32,345 bases of DNA from Planctomycetota bacterium (GCA_029260755.1 JAJDCQ010000169.1:1-32345); one strand, 5' to 3'; counted from the stretch's first letter, positions 8,325 to 16,570 are shown. The notes: generated by a model from the letters alone, not told the origin. Numbers and translations: made by a program.

Positions 8325-9956
8325 ATGGCCTTCACCGTCAAGCTGCTCGGCGAACGCTCCGTCCGCCTCAAGATCGACCTCGGCGAGGTCCTGTCGCTCG
8401 GGCGCTCGCCCGAGACCGACCTCTGCATCGACGAGAAGCTCGTCAGCCGGCGGCATTGCGAGCTCGAGGGGACGGCCGAGGGCCTCGTCGTCCGCGACCT
8501 CGGCAGCCGGAACGGCACCCGCCTCAACGGGGCGCGGATCTCGGGGGAGATCACCGCCCGCCCGGGCGACCAGATCAAGGTCGGGACCTCCTACATCCTC
8601 GTCGAGCGGCCCCGGACCGGGACGACCAGGACCCACGCCCAGCCCAGGGGCTCCGAGACCGCCGAGGGGGCCGCCGCGACCGTCGCCCGGCCGCGCGTCG
8701 CGGGCCCGGAGATCCCGGGGTACGACGTCCTCGGCGAGCTCGCCCAGGGCAACACCGGCAAGGTCTATCGGGTGCGCCCCTCGACCGGCGGGCGGCAGGT
8801 CGCCCTGAAGATCCTCAAGGAGGGGGCGAGCGAGACCGCGGTGAAGCGGTTCCTCCGGAGCGCGGAGGCGCTCCGCCGCCTCGACCATCCGAACATCGTA
8901 CGGGTCCACGACGTCGACGCGGCCGGCGACCTCCACTTCTTCACGATGGAGCTCCTCGAGGGCCAGACCCTCGCCCGGATGACCGAGAAGCACCTCCTCG
9001 GCACCCGCGAGGCGCTCTCGATCGGCGTCCAGGTCGCGCGCGCCCTGAAGCTCGTCCACGCCGAGGGGATCATCCACCGCGACCTCTCGCCCCACAACAT
9101 CATGATCCTGCACGGCGGGGTCGTGAAGCTCGTTGGCTTCGACTTCGTGAAGGACGTCGAGAGCGAGAGCGAGACGCAGCTCACGAAGCTCGGCGAGATC
9201 GTCGGCCAGCTCACCTACAGCTCGCCCGAGCAGGCGCGCGACCCGCGGGTGGTCGACCTGCGGACCGATCTCTACGCCCTCGGCGCCGTCCTGTTCCACG
9301 CCGTGACCGGGCGCCCGCCGTTCACGGGCAGCCGCCTCGAGGCGTTCCGGAAGGTCCTCTCGGAGCCGCCGCCGCGCCTGGCCGACCTCGTCCCGAGCGT
9401 GAGCGAGCACCTCGACGCGATCGTCGATCGCCTCCTCGCGAAGGAGCCGCAGGACCGCTACCAGACCGGCGAGGACGTCGAGCGCGCCCTCGACGACGCC
9501 CTCCTCGAGAGCTGCCGCGCCGACGCGGAGGACGAGGAGGCGGCCGAGGACTACGACGGGACCGCGTCGGGCAGCGGCGAGACGAAGCTGCCGGCGAAGG
9601 CGAAGGGCCTCGGCACGCGGACGTTCGGGGGAGGCTTCACCGGGTTCGAGCTGCTCGAGATCGTTCAGTTCCTCGAGCTCCACGAGAAGGAGGGGCGCCT
9701 GCTCATCTCGGGCGCCGGTCGCTCGGGCGAGGTCTTCTTCCGGCGCGGGATCATCGTCGCGGCGACCGCCGAGGACGAGGACGGGGAGGACGCCGCCCGC
9801 AAGCTGCTCGAGGCGCCCGAGGGCACCTTCGAGTTCCACGCCCTCGAGCCGGGCGACGCGACGCTGCCCGAAGGCGGACGCCAGGTCGCGCTCCAGCCGA
9901 GCAGCCTCGCCCTCGACGTCATGCGCCTCCGCGACGAGCATGCACGGCGCGCCTGA
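8325..9956 (+). CDS. FHA domain - degenerate Ser/Thr kinase (pseudokinase) - DUF4388 protein
   Basis: This is a 543-residue soluble protein with three modules. An FHA domain (about 24-95; LGRSPETDL, SRRH, SRNGTRLNG) should bind phosphothreonine peptides. A protein-kinase fold (about 130-395) keeps Lys162 (VALK), HRD 251-253 and the SPEQAR segment. However, the catalytic-loop Lys is Ser255 (HRDLSPHN), the expected alpha-C Glu is Ser179, the glycine loop is QGNTGK, and the DFG motif reads GFD (271-273). It is therefore probably inactive or atypical. After an acidic linker, residues about 435-535 match DUF4388 (PATAN) with KEGRLLI, GEVFFRRG and GTFEF. ATG at 8325 was chosen because the FHA fold starts at once; the open frame upstream is Arg-rich with no domain. 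It is divergent from the TPR kinases, whose phosphothreonines its FHA could read. It overlaps the next gene by 17 bases. Confidence 0.9.
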   Translation: MAFTVKLLGERSVRLKIDLGEVLSLGRSPETDLCIDEKLVSRRHCELEGTAEGLVVRDLGSRNGTRLNGARISGEITARPGDQIKVGTSYILVERPRTGTTRTHAQPRGSETAEGAAATVARPRVAGPEIPGYDVLGELAQGNTGKVYRVRPSTGGRQVALKILKEGASETAVKRFLRSAEALRRLDHPNIVRVHDVDAAGDLHFFTMELLEGQTLARMTEKHLLGTREALSIGVQVARALKLVHAEGIIHRDLSPHNIMILHGGVVKLVGFDFVKDVESESETQLTKLGEIVGQLTYSSPEQARDPRVVDLRTDLYALGAVLFHAVTGRPPFTGSRLEAFRKVLSEPPPRLADLVPSVSEHLDAIVDRLLAKEPQDRYQTGEDVERALDDALLESCRADAEDEEAAEDYDGTASGSGETKLPAKAKGLGTRTFGGGFTGFELLEIVQFLELHEKEGRLLISGAGRSGEVFFRRGIIVAATAEDEDGEDAARKLLEAPEGTFEFHALEPGDATLPEGGRQVALQPSSLALDVMRLRDEHARRA

Positions 9957-11067
9957 GCGCGCCACTGCGTCTCGCGCGATCCCGCCCGCCGCCCTCGCGG
10001 CCCTCGCGGTCGCCGCGATCGGCGGCTGCAGCGAGCCGGACCCGGTGAAGGTCCCGGGCCCGCCGCCGCCGGAGTGGCGCATCGAGGAGATGGCGACCTC
10101 CAGCCGACGCTGGACCGGCGTGGCCGTGACGCCGGACGAGCGGGTGTTCGTCTGCTTCCCGCGGTGGTCGGACGACGTGCCGATCTCGGTCGCGGAGGTC
10201 GATGTCCGCACCCAGGAGCTGCGCCCCTACCCCGACGGGCGCTGGAACGGCTGGTCGAACGCCGTCGGCGCCGCCGATCGGTTCGTCTGCGTCCAGAGCG
10301 TGCACGTCGACGCGAAGGGGCGGCTCCTGATCCTCGACGCGGCCAGCCCGAGCTTCGCGGGCACGCTGCCCGGAGCGGCCAAGCTCGTCATCGTCGATCC
10401 GAAGCGCGACCGGGTCATCGACACGATCCTCCTCGACGCGACGATCGCGCCGCCCCGGAGCTACCTGAACGACGTGCGCGTCGACGTCGCCCGCGACGTC
10501 GCCTACATCACCGACTCGGGCCTCGGCGCGATCATCGTCCTCGACCTCCGCACCGGGAAGGCCCGTCGGGTGCTCGAGCGGCACAAGGCGACGAAGGCGG
10601 AGCCCCGGTTCGAGCTCGAGATCGGCGACGGCGTCTGGGTCATCGAGGGCGAGCCGCCGCGCATCCACGCCGACGGGCTCGCCATCTCCCCCGACGGGGT
10701 CCATCTCTACTTCCAGGCCCTGACCGGCAAGACCCTCTACCGGGTGCCGACGGCCGCCCTCCGGGACGAGGGCCTCCCGCCGAACGTCCTCGCCGCGCAG
10801 GTCGCCGAGGTGGCGAAGGTCGGCGCCTCGGACGGGATCGAGTTCGGCCCCGACGACCGCCTCTGGCTCACATCGCTCGAGCACGACGCGATCCGCGGGT
10901 GGGACGAGACGCGCGGCGTGCAGACGATCGTGAAGGACGAGCGCCTCGTCTGGCCCGACTCGATGGCCGTCGGCCCGGGCGAGCGCGTTTGGGTGACGAC
11001 CGCCCGGATCCACGAGGGCGACCGCCCGAAGAAGCCGTTCGGGCTGTATCGGATCGAGTTCCGCTAG
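9940..11067 (+). CDS. Lipoprotein with a beta-propeller, major-royal-jelly-protein/SMP-30-like fold
   Basis: This is a 375-residue predicted lipoprotein. The N terminus has a short hydrophobic stretch (ALAALAVAAIGGC) ending in a lipobox-like Cys34, followed by a Pro-rich linker. The rest resembles the MRJP/'yellow' family six-bladed propeller: WTGVAVTPDERVFVCFPRW at the start, then YPDGRWNGWSN, YLNDVRVDVARDVAYITDSG, HADGLAISPDG, SDGIEFGPDDRLWLTSLE and WPDSMAVGPGERVWVTTA, ending GLYRIEF. Bacterial members are poorly characterised; some relatives bind small ligands or act as lactonases. A lactonase function cannot be claimed here. The ATG at 9940 lies inside the end of the FHA-pseudokinase gene (17-base overlap, different frame), so the two are probably translated from one mRNA. 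Confidence 0.82.
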   Translation: MHGAPERATASRAIPPAALAALAVAAIGGCSEPDPVKVPGPPPPEWRIEEMATSSRRWTGVAVTPDERVFVCFPRWSDDVPISVAEVDVRTQELRPYPDGRWNGWSNAVGAADRFVCVQSVHVDAKGRLLILDAASPSFAGTLPGAAKLVIVDPKRDRVIDTILLDATIAPPRSYLNDVRVDVARDVAYITDSGLGAIIVLDLRTGKARRVLERHKATKAEPRFELEIGDGVWVIEGEPPRIHADGLAISPDGVHLYFQALTGKTLYRVPTAALRDEGLPPNVLAAQVAEVAKVGASDGIEFGPDDRLWLTSLEHDAIRGWDETRGVQTIVKDERLVWPDSMAVGPGERVWVTTARIHEGDRPKKPFGLYRIEFR

Positions 11068-11106
11068 TCTGCTTGGTCGCAGGCTCGCCTGCGGCGAGGA
11101 GGATGG

Positions 11107-11143
11107 CACCACGGAGACACGGAGGACACGGAGGATCACGGAG
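11107..11143 (+). repeat. 'cacggag' repeat, left arm of inverted pair
   Basis: The unit caccacggagacacggagg continues with cacggaggatcacggag. It is built of short 'cacggag' subrepeats. Its reverse complement is found at 11302-11339 with one inserted base, about 158 bases away. A degenerate third copy (accacggagacgcggagg) begins near 11198. Such arrays are, from general knowledge, dispersed intergenic repeats in several GC-rich phyla; no function is known to me. Confidence 0.85.
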
Positions 11144-11301
11144 AGGCGCGGGCGGCGCCTACGGGGTTGGTGTTGTCGCTTCGCGACGAGGATCGAACCA
11201 CGGAGACGCGGAGGCCCGGAGGAGCTTCAGGGGCGCCAGATCTCCGTCGAAGAGAACGGACGGACGGAAGGGCCAGCCCGGGACGAGCTCCTCGCGTCTT
11301 T

Positions 11302-11339
11302 CTCCGTGAATCCTCCGTGTCCTCCGTGTCTCCGTGGTG
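11302..11339 (-). repeat. 'cacggag' repeat, right arm of inverted pair
   Basis: This is the reverse complement of the 11107-11143 element except for one extra base. Together the arms could form a very long stem around a roughly 158-base loop, lying between convergent genes (lipoprotein + and transporter -). Confidence 0.85.
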
Positions 11340-11347
11340 AGATCCCC

Positions 11348-11362
11348 TTCGCCGAAGGCGAA
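11348..11362 (-). terminator. Candidate hairpin terminator downstream of the cation transporter
   Basis: ttcgcc-gaa-ggcgaa forms a perfect 6-bp stem with a 3-base loop, about 20 bases beyond the transporter's stop codon on the minus strand. There is no T-tract, so intrinsic termination is uncertain. Confidence 0.4.
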
Positions 11363-11381
11363 GCGAACGGGGTCGAGCGGG

Positions 11382-12374
11382 TCACTCGGTCTCGATGTCG
11401 ACGTGCTCGACGCCCGGGACCTCCTTGCGGATCTTCGCCTCGAGAGCGTCGATCTCGTCGCCGAGCGCCTCGACGACCCGCTCGGCGAACTCACCGGTGT
11501 AGGTCTTGAACTCCTCGAAGGACTCGATCTTCTTCCAGCCCTCCTCGTCGATGATGCGGGCCTTCTCCGCGATCACCCGGCCGTCGAAGTTCACGTCCAT
11601 CCGGACGCGGTAGAGGTCGACCGAGAGCTGCCGGCTCTTGAAGTCGTAGACGCCCTCGACGGCGGGGTTCTCCCGGACGAGACGCATCACGTTCTTGCGA
11701 ACGTCCGGCCCCGCCGACGGGCCGACGAGCAGCCGCTTGTTCTGGGCGATCAGGATCAGGGCGACCGCGCCGAGGAGGACCGCGATGATGCACGAGCCGA
11801 TCGCGTCCCAGATCGGGTTGCCGGTGACCGAGGTCAGCCCGATCGCGCCGAGCGCGATCAGGACGCCGGTCACCGCGACGCCGTCCTCGAGGAGGACGGC
11901 CATGGCGGCGGGGTCGGCCTCCTCCTTCATGTAGCGCCAGAGCGGCCGATCGCCCGCGTCCCTCTTGATCGCCCGGAGCGCGATCAGAAAGACGATCCCC
12001 TCGAGAATCAGGCTGCCGATCAGGACGATCAGCGCGATCCCGATCCCGTGGACCTCCTCGGGATGCATCAGCGAGTGGACGCCGTGGTACCCGGTGACGC
12101 CGCAGCCGATGAAGAAGACGCCGACCGCGCTCATGAGCGCCCAGACGAACCGCTCCGCGTGGTAGCCGTAGGGGTGGTGCTGGTCGGCGTCCTTCTCGGA
12201 GCGCTTGATCCCGACGAAGAGCAGCGTCTGGTTGAAGACGTCGGCGAGGCTGTGGATCGCCTCGCCGAGCATCGCGCCCGACCCCGTCAGGCCAAAGCCG
12301 ACGAACTTCGCGATCGTGATGACGGTGTTCGCGCCGATGGCGCTGATGACGGCGCCGGTCGAGCCCGCGGCCAT
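11382..12374 (-). CDS. Cation diffusion facilitator family transporter, ZnT9-like
   Basis: This is a 330-residue inner-membrane protein of the CDF family (metal cation/proton antiport). The N-terminal half has six predicted membrane helices with GANTVITIAKFVGFGLTGS, the TM2 metal motif HSLAD (His41, Asp45), HPYGYHAERFVWAL and the TM5 segment VLLEDGVAVTG. In typical bacterial zinc CDFs TM5 carries HxxxD; here the His position is Val160 and only Asp164 (plus Glu163) remains, as in the SLC30A9/ZnT9 group, which the TGNPIWDAIGS segment also matches. The C-terminal part (about 215-330) is a cytoplasmic ferredoxin-like domain (VDLYRVRMDVNFDGRV), extended by a charged helix. The start has GAGAGG upstream. 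The substrate cannot be deduced; zinc should not be assumed. Confidence 0.88.
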   Translation of the reverse strand: MAAGSTGAVISAIGANTVITIAKFVGFGLTGSGAMLGEAIHSLADVFNQTLLFVGIKRSEKDADQHHPYGYHAERFVWALMSAVGVFFIGCGVTGYHGVHSLMHPEEVHGIGIALIVLIGSLILEGIVFLIALRAIKRDAGDRPLWRYMKEEADPAAMAVLLEDGVAVTGVLIALGAIGLTSVTGNPIWDAIGSCIIAVLLGAVALILIAQNKRLLVGPSAGPDVRKNVMRLVRENPAVEGVYDFKSRQLSVDLYRVRMDVNFDGRVIAEKARIIDEEGWKKIESFEEFKTYTGEFAERVVEALGDEIDALEAKIRKEVPGVEHVDIETE

Positions 12375-12428
12375 GATTCGGGACCTCTCTATCTTCCTGC
12401 GTCCCCGCTGAGAGCCAGTACACGACGC

Positions 12429-12449
12429 GGGCGGGCCCGAAGCCCGCCC
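12429..12449 (-). terminator. Candidate hairpin terminator after the NarL-type regulator
   Basis: gggcgggc-ccgaa-gcccgccc is a perfect 8-bp GC stem with a 5-base loop, between the regulator's stop (12490) and the start of the transporter (12374). No T-run follows on the minus strand, so a Rho-dependent or stalling role is equally possible. Confidence 0.5.
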
Positions 12450-12489
12450 CGTGCGCTTCCGTCGAGCTCCGCGAACCGCCTGCTGCTAG

Positions 12490-13167
12490 CTAGGCGCCGC
12501 CCTCGGCCTGGACCCAGAGGGTCGCGTGCTGGAGGAGCTCGGTCGCGGTCTTGAGGTTGAGCTTGTCCTTGATGTGGGCGCGGTGACTCTCGATCGTCTT
12601 GACGCTCAGGTTGAGCTGCTCGGCGATCTGGCGGGTGCCGAGGCCCTGCCCGATCAGGCGGAACACCTCGAGCTCGCGGTCCGACAGGCGCTCGACGCTG
12701 GAGGTCGTGCTCGAGGTGGGGACCTCGACGAGCATCTGGAGCATCCGGGCCGACATGGCGGGCGAGAGGTAGATGTCGCCCGAGAGGACCTTCCGGATCG
12801 CCACGAGGACGTTCTCCGGAGCCTCCTGCTTCATGATGTAGCCCTTGGCGCCGGCGCGGAGCGCCCGCTCGGCGTAGAGGTTCTCGTCGTGCATCGACAG
12901 GACGAGGACGGGCAGGCTCGGGCTCTCGGCCTTGATCTGCTTGATGAGCTCGATCCCGTTCGTGCCGCGGAGCGAGATGTCCACGATGCACATGTCGGCC
13001 TTCGCGCCGTCGAGCTGGCCGAGAGCGTCGGCCGCGGTCTCGGCCTCGCCGCAGACGGCCAGATCCGACTCGTGGTCGATGAGCTGGCTCAGACCCTGCC
13101 GCACGATCGGATGGTCGTCGACGACGAGGATCCTACGTGCCTGCGTCTTCGATTCGGTCATTATCAT
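12490..13167 (-). CDS. NarL/FixJ-family response regulator (receiver + LuxR-type HTH)
   Basis: This is a 225-residue DNA-binding regulator. The receiver (about 11-130) has acidic residues Asp17/Asp18, phospho-acceptor Asp63 in CIVDISLRG, Ser94 in VLVLSMHDE and Lys117 near YIMKQE. The LuxR-type helix-turn-helix (about 158-220) has LSDRELEVFRLIGQG, TRQIAEQLNLSVKTIESHRAHIKDKL. It should be phosphorylated by the multi-PAS kinase encoded 62 bases upstream on the same strand, then bind target promoters as a dimer. The first ATG (13167) is used because GGGGGGAGGG sits six bases before it. Targets are unknown; no obvious inverted repeat operator stands out in the adjacent spacers. Confidence 0.93.
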   Translation of the reverse strand: MIMTESKTQARRILVVDDHPIVRQGLSQLIDHESDLAVCGEAETAADALGQLDGAKADMCIVDISLRGTNGIELIKQIKAESPSLPVLVLSMHDENLYAERALRAGAKGYIMKQEAPENVLVAIRKVLSGDIYLSPAMSARMLQMLVEVPTSSTTSSVERLSDRELEVFRLIGQGLGTRQIAEQLNLSVKTIESHRAHIKDKLNLKTATELLQHATLWVQAEGGA

Positions 13168-13229
13168 GACCCTCCCCCCGATGACGTCTTCACAATTGCC
13201 CGACTCGGACCCGCGGACCCGTGGCGCCG

Positions 13230-15842
13230 CTACAGCGCAGCTCCATCATCACGAAACGTGCACCGAACGACGGTGCCACCGTCGGACCCGGCGGTGATCT
13301 CGAACGAGGCTCCGATCATTCTCGCCCGGTGGTTCATGATCCTCAAGCCCATTCCGGGGCTACGTACTTCGGTGGGGAATCCCACCCCATCATCCCGGAC
13401 GTCGAGCACGACCCTCTCATCGGGGTTCACCCGAAGCCCGATCCGGATCTTCTGGGCCTTTCCGTGCTTCACCGCGTTGGTCACGGCCTCCTGCGCGATC
13501 CGGTAAAGATGGTTGGCCGCATCGTGGTCGTCGAGCTCGACGGCGGCCGCGCCCTCGACCCGACAGTCCACATCGAAGAGCTTCCGCGTCGTGCCGGCGA
13601 GCTCCTCGAGGGCCGAGGGCAGCCCGTGCGGCTCGGCCTCCACCGGGTGGAGGCCGCGGGCGAGGCCGCGCGTCGTGGTGATCGCCTGGTTCACGATCTC
13701 GGCGATGTTCGCCGCGTCGTCCGCCTCGTCCGCCCCACGTTCGGTCAGCTTCCGGTGGAGCACCTTGCTCATGAACGCGATCCCGGTCAGCTCCTGGCCG
13801 AGACCGTCGTGGAGATCCGAGGCGATCCGGGACTGCTCCCGCTCGCTCGTCTCGAGGATCGTGCGCTCGAGGTGGAGGCGGTCGGTGATGTCGCGCACCA
13901 TGACGATCACCTCGTCCTCGCCGCTCACGACGATGCGCGCCTCCCAAGACTGCATGCCGCCGCCCGCACCGGGCAGCTCGTACTCGAAGTCCTGGGTCTC
14001 GCGGGTCTCGAACGCCGCCTCGATGCTCCGCCGCGACTGCTCGGCGACCTCGGGCGGCAGAACCTCGTCGAGGTGGCGACCGACGAACTCCTCGGGCGGC
14101 AGCAACGGCTCGGACTCTCGCGACGGCTTGAAGTCGAGGTAGACGCCCTCCCGGCTGACCCGGAAGAGCATGTCGGGGATGGCGTCGACGACGGCCGCGT
14201 GGCGGGCCTGGCTCCGACGGAGGGCGCGCTCGGCGTCCTTCTCGGCCGTGATGTCGACCATGACGCCCTGATAGAGGGTCGGGGCGCCGGCCGCGTCGCG
14301 GAGCTGAACGCCGTGATCGTGGAACCACCGCACCCGGCCGTCTCGATGGATCACGCGGTACTCGAGGCTGAAGATGTCGCCGTCCCGGAGCTGCTTCTCC
14401 ATCTCGGCGAGGACCCGCCGGCGGTCTTTCGGATGGATCGCGTTCACGAAGCGGTCGGGGTCGGTCGACCACTCCTCGGGCGTGTATCCGATGAGCTCAC
14501 GGACCTGCGGGCTCATGTAGCTGGCGCTGGTGCCCGGCTTCCGCGTCACGTAGGTCACGACCCCTGGGAGATGCTCGGCGAGCGCGCGGTAGCGGGCCTC
14601 GGACGCCCGAAGCTCCTCCTCGGCGCGCCGCCGCTCGGTGACGTCGGTCGCCGTGATCGTGATCGCGACGACCTCGCCGCCGCGGAGGATCGGGCCGATC
14701 CGGTCGATGTACCAGGCGATGCCGCCTTCGGGGCCGGTCGCCCGGACCTCGAGGGTCTCGATCTCGCCGGTCTTCCAGACCCGCTCCATCGCCGCCGCGA
14801 CCAGCTCGTTGCTCTCGGGCGGCATGTACTCGCTGACGTGACTCCCGATCACGTCGCCCATCTCGAACTCGGGGTAGATCCGGTTGATGAACGTGATCCG
14901 GGCGTCGCGGTCGACCGACATGATGAAGTCGGGCGACCCCTCGACGAGCGATCGGAAGCGCGCCTCCGAACCCCGGAGCGCCTCCTCGGCCGCCTTTCGC
15001 TCGGTGATGTCGGTGCAGATGAGCAGGACCGAGAGCGCGCCTCCCTCGGCCTCGATCGGCGCGATCCGGCAGACGTACCACGCGGTCCCGCCGCCGACTC
15101 CCTCCGCGGGCGCCTCGAACGTCCGCCCCTGGCGCGAGGCGACCACGTCGGCGAGGAGCGCCTGGAGGTGCTCCTTCACCTCGGGCGCGACGTAGTCGAA
15201 GACGCACGAGCCGAGGACCTGGTCGTACTCCTGGTGCGGGAGCACGCGGTTCGCGTAGTCGACCCGCCCCTCGGGCGAGAGCAGGATGATGAAGTCGGGT
15301 GAGTGCTCGGCGAGCGACCGCCAGCGCCGCTCGGATGCCCGGAGCTCGGCCGTCCGCTCCTCGACCCGTTCCTCGAGCGCATCGCGAGCCGCCCGGAGGG
15401 CGGCCTCGGCCTGGTTGCGCTCGGTGATGTCGGTGAACGTCCCGATGACGCTCTGGACGGTCCCGTCCTCGTCGAGGATCGGCGCTCCGGCGATCACCAC
15501 GTTCCGCCGCCGCCCGCGCGCCCCGACGAGCTCGACCTCGTAGGCGCTCGCGATCCCCTCGGACCGCTTGCGGTGCTCCACCTCCATCACCTCGAGGCTC
15601 TCGTCGGTGAAGAAGCGGTGGTAGGTCTCCTCGCCGAGCTCGGGGCCGTCGATCTGGAGGAGCGACGCCATCGCCGAGTTCATGTAGACCGTCCGCCCGG
15701 GCTGGGTGATCTGCCAGATCCCGACCGGCGTGTTCTCCGCGAGCACCCGATAGCGCTGCTCGCTCCGCTCGAGGGCGCGCTCGAGGTCGCCGATCCGCTC
15801 GTCGGTCGAGGCGACAGTCGAGTTGGGCCGGGGCGAAGCCAT
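13230..15842 (-). CDS. Five-PAS cytoplasmic sensor histidine kinase (HisKA_3 type)
   Basis: This is an 870-residue kinase with no membrane helix, so the signal is sensed in the cytoplasm. Five PAS domains follow one another: about 30-145, 172-285, 294-405, 416-535 and 547-655. Most end in the PAC signature (xDITER). The second and third are similar (SPDFI... and a TAWY/IAWY motif), suggesting duplication. The HisKA_3 domain has RIASDLHDGLGQ with phospho-His678, and the HATPase_c domain has N-box EAVTNAVKHG, G1 VRDDGVGFP and G2 GMGLRIMNHRA. The catalytic core is close to that of the receiver-kinase hybrid at 550-1629. ATG at 15842 (GGAGAG upstream) is preferred to an in-frame TTG at 15866. It is paired with the NarL-type regulator directly downstream. 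Ligands of the PAS domains cannot be told from sequence. Confidence 0.92.
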   Translation of the reverse strand: MASPRPNSTVASTDERIGDLERALERSEQRYRVLAENTPVGIWQITQPGRTVYMNSAMASLLQIDGPELGEETYHRFFTDESLEVMEVEHRKRSEGIASAYEVELVGARGRRRNVVIAGAPILDEDGTVQSVIGTFTDITERNQAEAALRAARDALEERVEERTAELRASERRWRSLAEHSPDFIILLSPEGRVDYANRVLPHQEYDQVLGSCVFDYVAPEVKEHLQALLADVVASRQGRTFEAPAEGVGGGTAWYVCRIAPIEAEGGALSVLLICTDITERKAAEEALRGSEARFRSLVEGSPDFIMSVDRDARITFINRIYPEFEMGDVIGSHVSEYMPPESNELVAAAMERVWKTGEIETLEVRATGPEGGIAWYIDRIGPILRGGEVVAITITATDVTERRRAEEELRASEARYRALAEHLPGVVTYVTRKPGTSASYMSPQVRELIGYTPEEWSTDPDRFVNAIHPKDRRRVLAEMEKQLRDGDIFSLEYRVIHRDGRVRWFHDHGVQLRDAAGAPTLYQGVMVDITAEKDAERALRRSQARHAAVVDAIPDMLFRVSREGVYLDFKPSRESEPLLPPEEFVGRHLDEVLPPEVAEQSRRSIEAAFETRETQDFEYELPGAGGGMQSWEARIVVSGEDEVIVMVRDITDRLHLERTILETSEREQSRIASDLHDGLGQELTGIAFMSKVLHRKLTERGADEADDAANIAEIVNQAITTTRGLARGLHPVEAEPHGLPSALEELAGTTRKLFDVDCRVEGAAAVELDDHDAANHLYRIAQEAVTNAVKHGKAQKIRIGLRVNPDERVVLDVRDDGVGFPTEVRSPGMGLRIMNHRARMIGASFEITAGSDGGTVVRCTFRDDGAAL

Positions 15843-15925
15843 CGGGGTCGTTCTCTCCGGGGACAATGAGCGCGACGGGCGCCCCCCCGATGGAGAGCGC
15901 CCGCCGGGGCGACGTCGTTCACCTC

Positions 15926-15940
15926 ACGGCGCCGCGCCGT
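15926..15940 (-). terminator. Candidate hairpin downstream of the secreted-protein gene
   Basis: acggcg-ccg-cgccgt is a perfect 6-bp stem starting 7 bases after the stop of the gene ending at 15947. A second stem (cgggcgc 15876-15882 with gcgcccg 15897-15903) follows. There is no T-tract. It lies before the multi-PAS kinase start and may only attenuate transcription. Confidence 0.35.
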
Positions 15941-15946
15941 CGTTAG

Positions 15947-16570
15947 CTAGTCCTTCTTGAGCGGGTAGGCCGACTTCCCGGTGCTCTTCGCGAACTTGGC
16001 GACGATGTCGAAGGACGGCGTGCCCTTCTTCGTCTCCTTCTCGTTCTCCTCCATCTCGAGGGAGAGCTCCTTCTCGGGCATCGGCGTCGACTTCGTCTTG
16101 AAGCGGATCGCCACCGGCTTCTTGAGCCCCTCGCCGTAGATCACCGCGCCGACGATGTCGGCGTTGCTGAACTCGAGGCCCATGGTGTACTTGCCCTTGG
16201 GGATCGTCTTGCTGCGGTACTTCAGGTCCTCGAGCGCCTCGAACGTCGCGATGTCGGCGAGGTACTTGTTGAGGTACTCCTGGATCATCGGCCCGTACTG
16301 CTTCGCCATGGCGTCGATGTTGAAGCCGGGCGGCACCCGCTGGGCGAGCTGAGGGTTGTTCTTGACGATCTCGGCCGGGTCGGTCGGAATCGCCTTGTAG
16401 GTGATCTTGGCGAGGCCATCCATCTCGACGACCGTGTCCGGGATCTTGTCGAGCTCCTCGCGGACCATCTGCTCGATCATCGCGGGGTCGGGGGCCTGCG
16501 CCCACGCCGGCGTCGTGACACCCACCACGAGCAACATGGCCATGATGGTGGTCGTAAGCATGCGCCTCAT
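15947..16570 (-). CDS. Secreted protein of unknown function
   Basis: This is a 207-residue protein with a clear Sec signal peptide: MRRMLTTT, a hydrophobic core and cleavage near TTPAWAQA, so the mature protein starts at about residue 25. The mature part is hydrophilic and Lys/Glu-rich, with segments IPDTVVEMDGLAKITYKAIPTD, YKSKTIPKG-like strands (LKYRSKTIPKGKYTMGLEF) and RFKTKSTPMPEKELSLEM. I do not recognise the family. Strand-rich spacing suggests a small beta domain in the periplasm. ATG at 16570 has GGAG seven to nine bases upstream. It lies 104 bases upstream of the multi-PAS kinase on the same strand, but hairpins separate them. Confidence 0.8.
   Translation of the reverse strand: MRRMLTTTIMAMLLVVGVTTPAWAQAPDPAMIEQMVREELDKIPDTVVEMDGLAKITYKAIPTDPAEIVKNNPQLAQRVPPGFNIDAMAKQYGPMIQEYLNKYLADIATFEALEDLKYRSKTIPKGKYTMGLEFSNADIVGAVIYGEGLKKPVAIRFKTKSTPMPEKELSLEMEENEKETKKGTPSFDIVAKFAKSTGKSAYPLKKD

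Larger units (their letters stand above)
11068..11381. other. Gene-free spacer of 314 bases with inverted repeat arms
   Basis: No credible gene. It contains a small hairpin just after the lipoprotein stop (cgcaggc/gcctgcg, 11078-11093), two 37-38-base arms of an inverted repeat (11107-11143 and 11302-11339), a third related element (about 11195-11220) and a hairpin next to the transporter stop. Confidence 0.75.

Noticed and set aside
8055..10211. 718-codon minus-strand frame opposite the FHA-pseudokinase gene
   Set aside because: Low-complexity Arg/Leu/Glu/Asp composition with no motif, opposite a gene with three recognisable domains.
11107..11339. CRISPR-like array
   Set aside because: The 'cacggag' units are contiguous or inverted without regular unique spacers, and no cas gene is present.
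12429..12449. Classical Rho-independent terminator
   Set aside because: The stem is strong but no T-run follows, so it is listed only as a candidate hairpin.
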